Source: Acetofilamentum sp.
Lineage (GTDB): Bacteria; Bacteroidota; Bacteroidia; Bacteroidales; DTU049
DNA length: 5,998 bases
Assembly: GCA_020720525.1 (NCBI GenBank)
Contig: DYON01000162.1
Coordinates: 1 to 5,998 of the forward strand
Direction of reading: 5' to 3'
Under the pieces are notes generated by a model. The model was not told where the DNA came from. It made no database searches and saw nothing but the letters and a program-made list of their open reading frames with translations. Shown here one piece after another: positions 5,845-5,998 of this stretch (position 1 is its first letter; every line of letters starts with the position of its first letter). The translations under genes and the position numbers were made by a program.

Positions 5845-5931
5845 TGTCATCGCACAGGTGTAAGCAATTTGCCATCTGGAGTTTATCTGTTGATTGTTGA
5901 AAATCAAAATGGAGAAAAAACAGATAATTAA
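5845..5931 (+). pseudogene. Fragment of a T9SS type A C-terminal sorting domain
   Basis: Right after the PIN stop, a frame with no start codon reads VSNLPSGVYLLIVENQNGEK (5860-5919), a close match in style to the end of the type IX secretion C-terminal sorting domain (xSNLPSGVYxxxV...NGxxxxxKI). It ends at TAA 5929-5931. Skipping one base in the A6 run at 5915-5920 continues it as QIIKIVV, the usual end of such domains, so a frameshift is likely. No gene body lies upstream in this window: the frame is bounded by the PIN stop codon itself. It is therefore a remnant of a secreted-protein gene cut off by whatever brought in or rearranged the PIN module. Confidence 0.6.
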
Positions 5932-5998
5932 AATTGTGGTTACTACCAAGATTTACAATATGTGCGAACTGCGCATCGAGAATGGAAAACCTCTACTC
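5909..5998 (+). CDS. Possible start of an uncertain gene, running off the window
   Basis: An ATG at 5909 opens 30 codons to the window edge (MEKKQIIKIVVTTKIY, then NMCELRIENGKPLL). It may be a new small gene, but its first part is better read as the frameshifted end of the T9SS sorting domain. No SD or promoter element is obvious. Low confidence. Confidence 0.25.
   Translation, partial: MEKKQIIKIVVTTKIYNMCELRIENGKPLL

Noticed and set aside
1..5998. CRISPR array, tRNA or rRNA genes
   Set aside because: No regularly spaced direct repeats, cloverleaf-type arms or rRNA-like conserved stretches were seen in either strand.

Overview
The window looks like a chromosomal segment from a Bacteroidetes (Bacteroidota) bacterium. 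Four observations point there: AT-rich DNA with several TAnnTTTG-type -7 promoter elements, an architecture of TPR repeats, one membrane helix and a LuxR-like HTH in the first gene, a fragment of a type IX secretion (T9SS) C-terminal sorting domain at the right edge, and mostly weak Shine-Dalgarno sequences. No rRNA, tRNA, CRISPR array or intact transposase is visible.

Left part (1-3260), dense and conventional. A 5'-truncated membrane-anchored TPR/HTH regulator runs rightward and ends in a 17-bp tail-to-tail overlap with a leftward two-gene operon. That operon encodes a GT2 glycosyltransferase of the polyprenyl-phosphate sugar transferase type (312 aa), followed with a 35-nt overlap by a zinc-ribbon SAM methyltransferase (about 296 aa, TTG start). 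The pair probably acts in surface glycan or lipid-linked sugar metabolism.

Middle part (3261-4601), low gene density and decayed. It holds about 480 bp without a gene but with several palindromes (3419-3436, 3486-3499, 3514-3547 and a long nested hairpin at 3553-3628). A broken gene follows for a signal-peptide-bearing, probable outer-membrane beta-barrel protein. It keeps a recognisable promoter, carries two compensating frameshifts and runs out in a palindromic repeat at 4294-4318. The next gap contains a G-rich tract that fits a G-quadruplex pattern.

Right part (4602-5998). A compact two-gene operon encodes an unrecognised 258-aa protein and a 156-aa PIN-domain nuclease, overlapping by 8 bp (ATGGATAG) with a strong SD. 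This is the most interesting unit: it looks like a toxin-antitoxin-like or defence-type cassette with an unusually large upstream partner. Its 3' end abuts a fragment of a T9SS sorting domain that has no gene body in front of it, which suggests the cassette lies at a site of insertion or rearrangement. All functional calls come from reading motifs by eye; no database search was possible.
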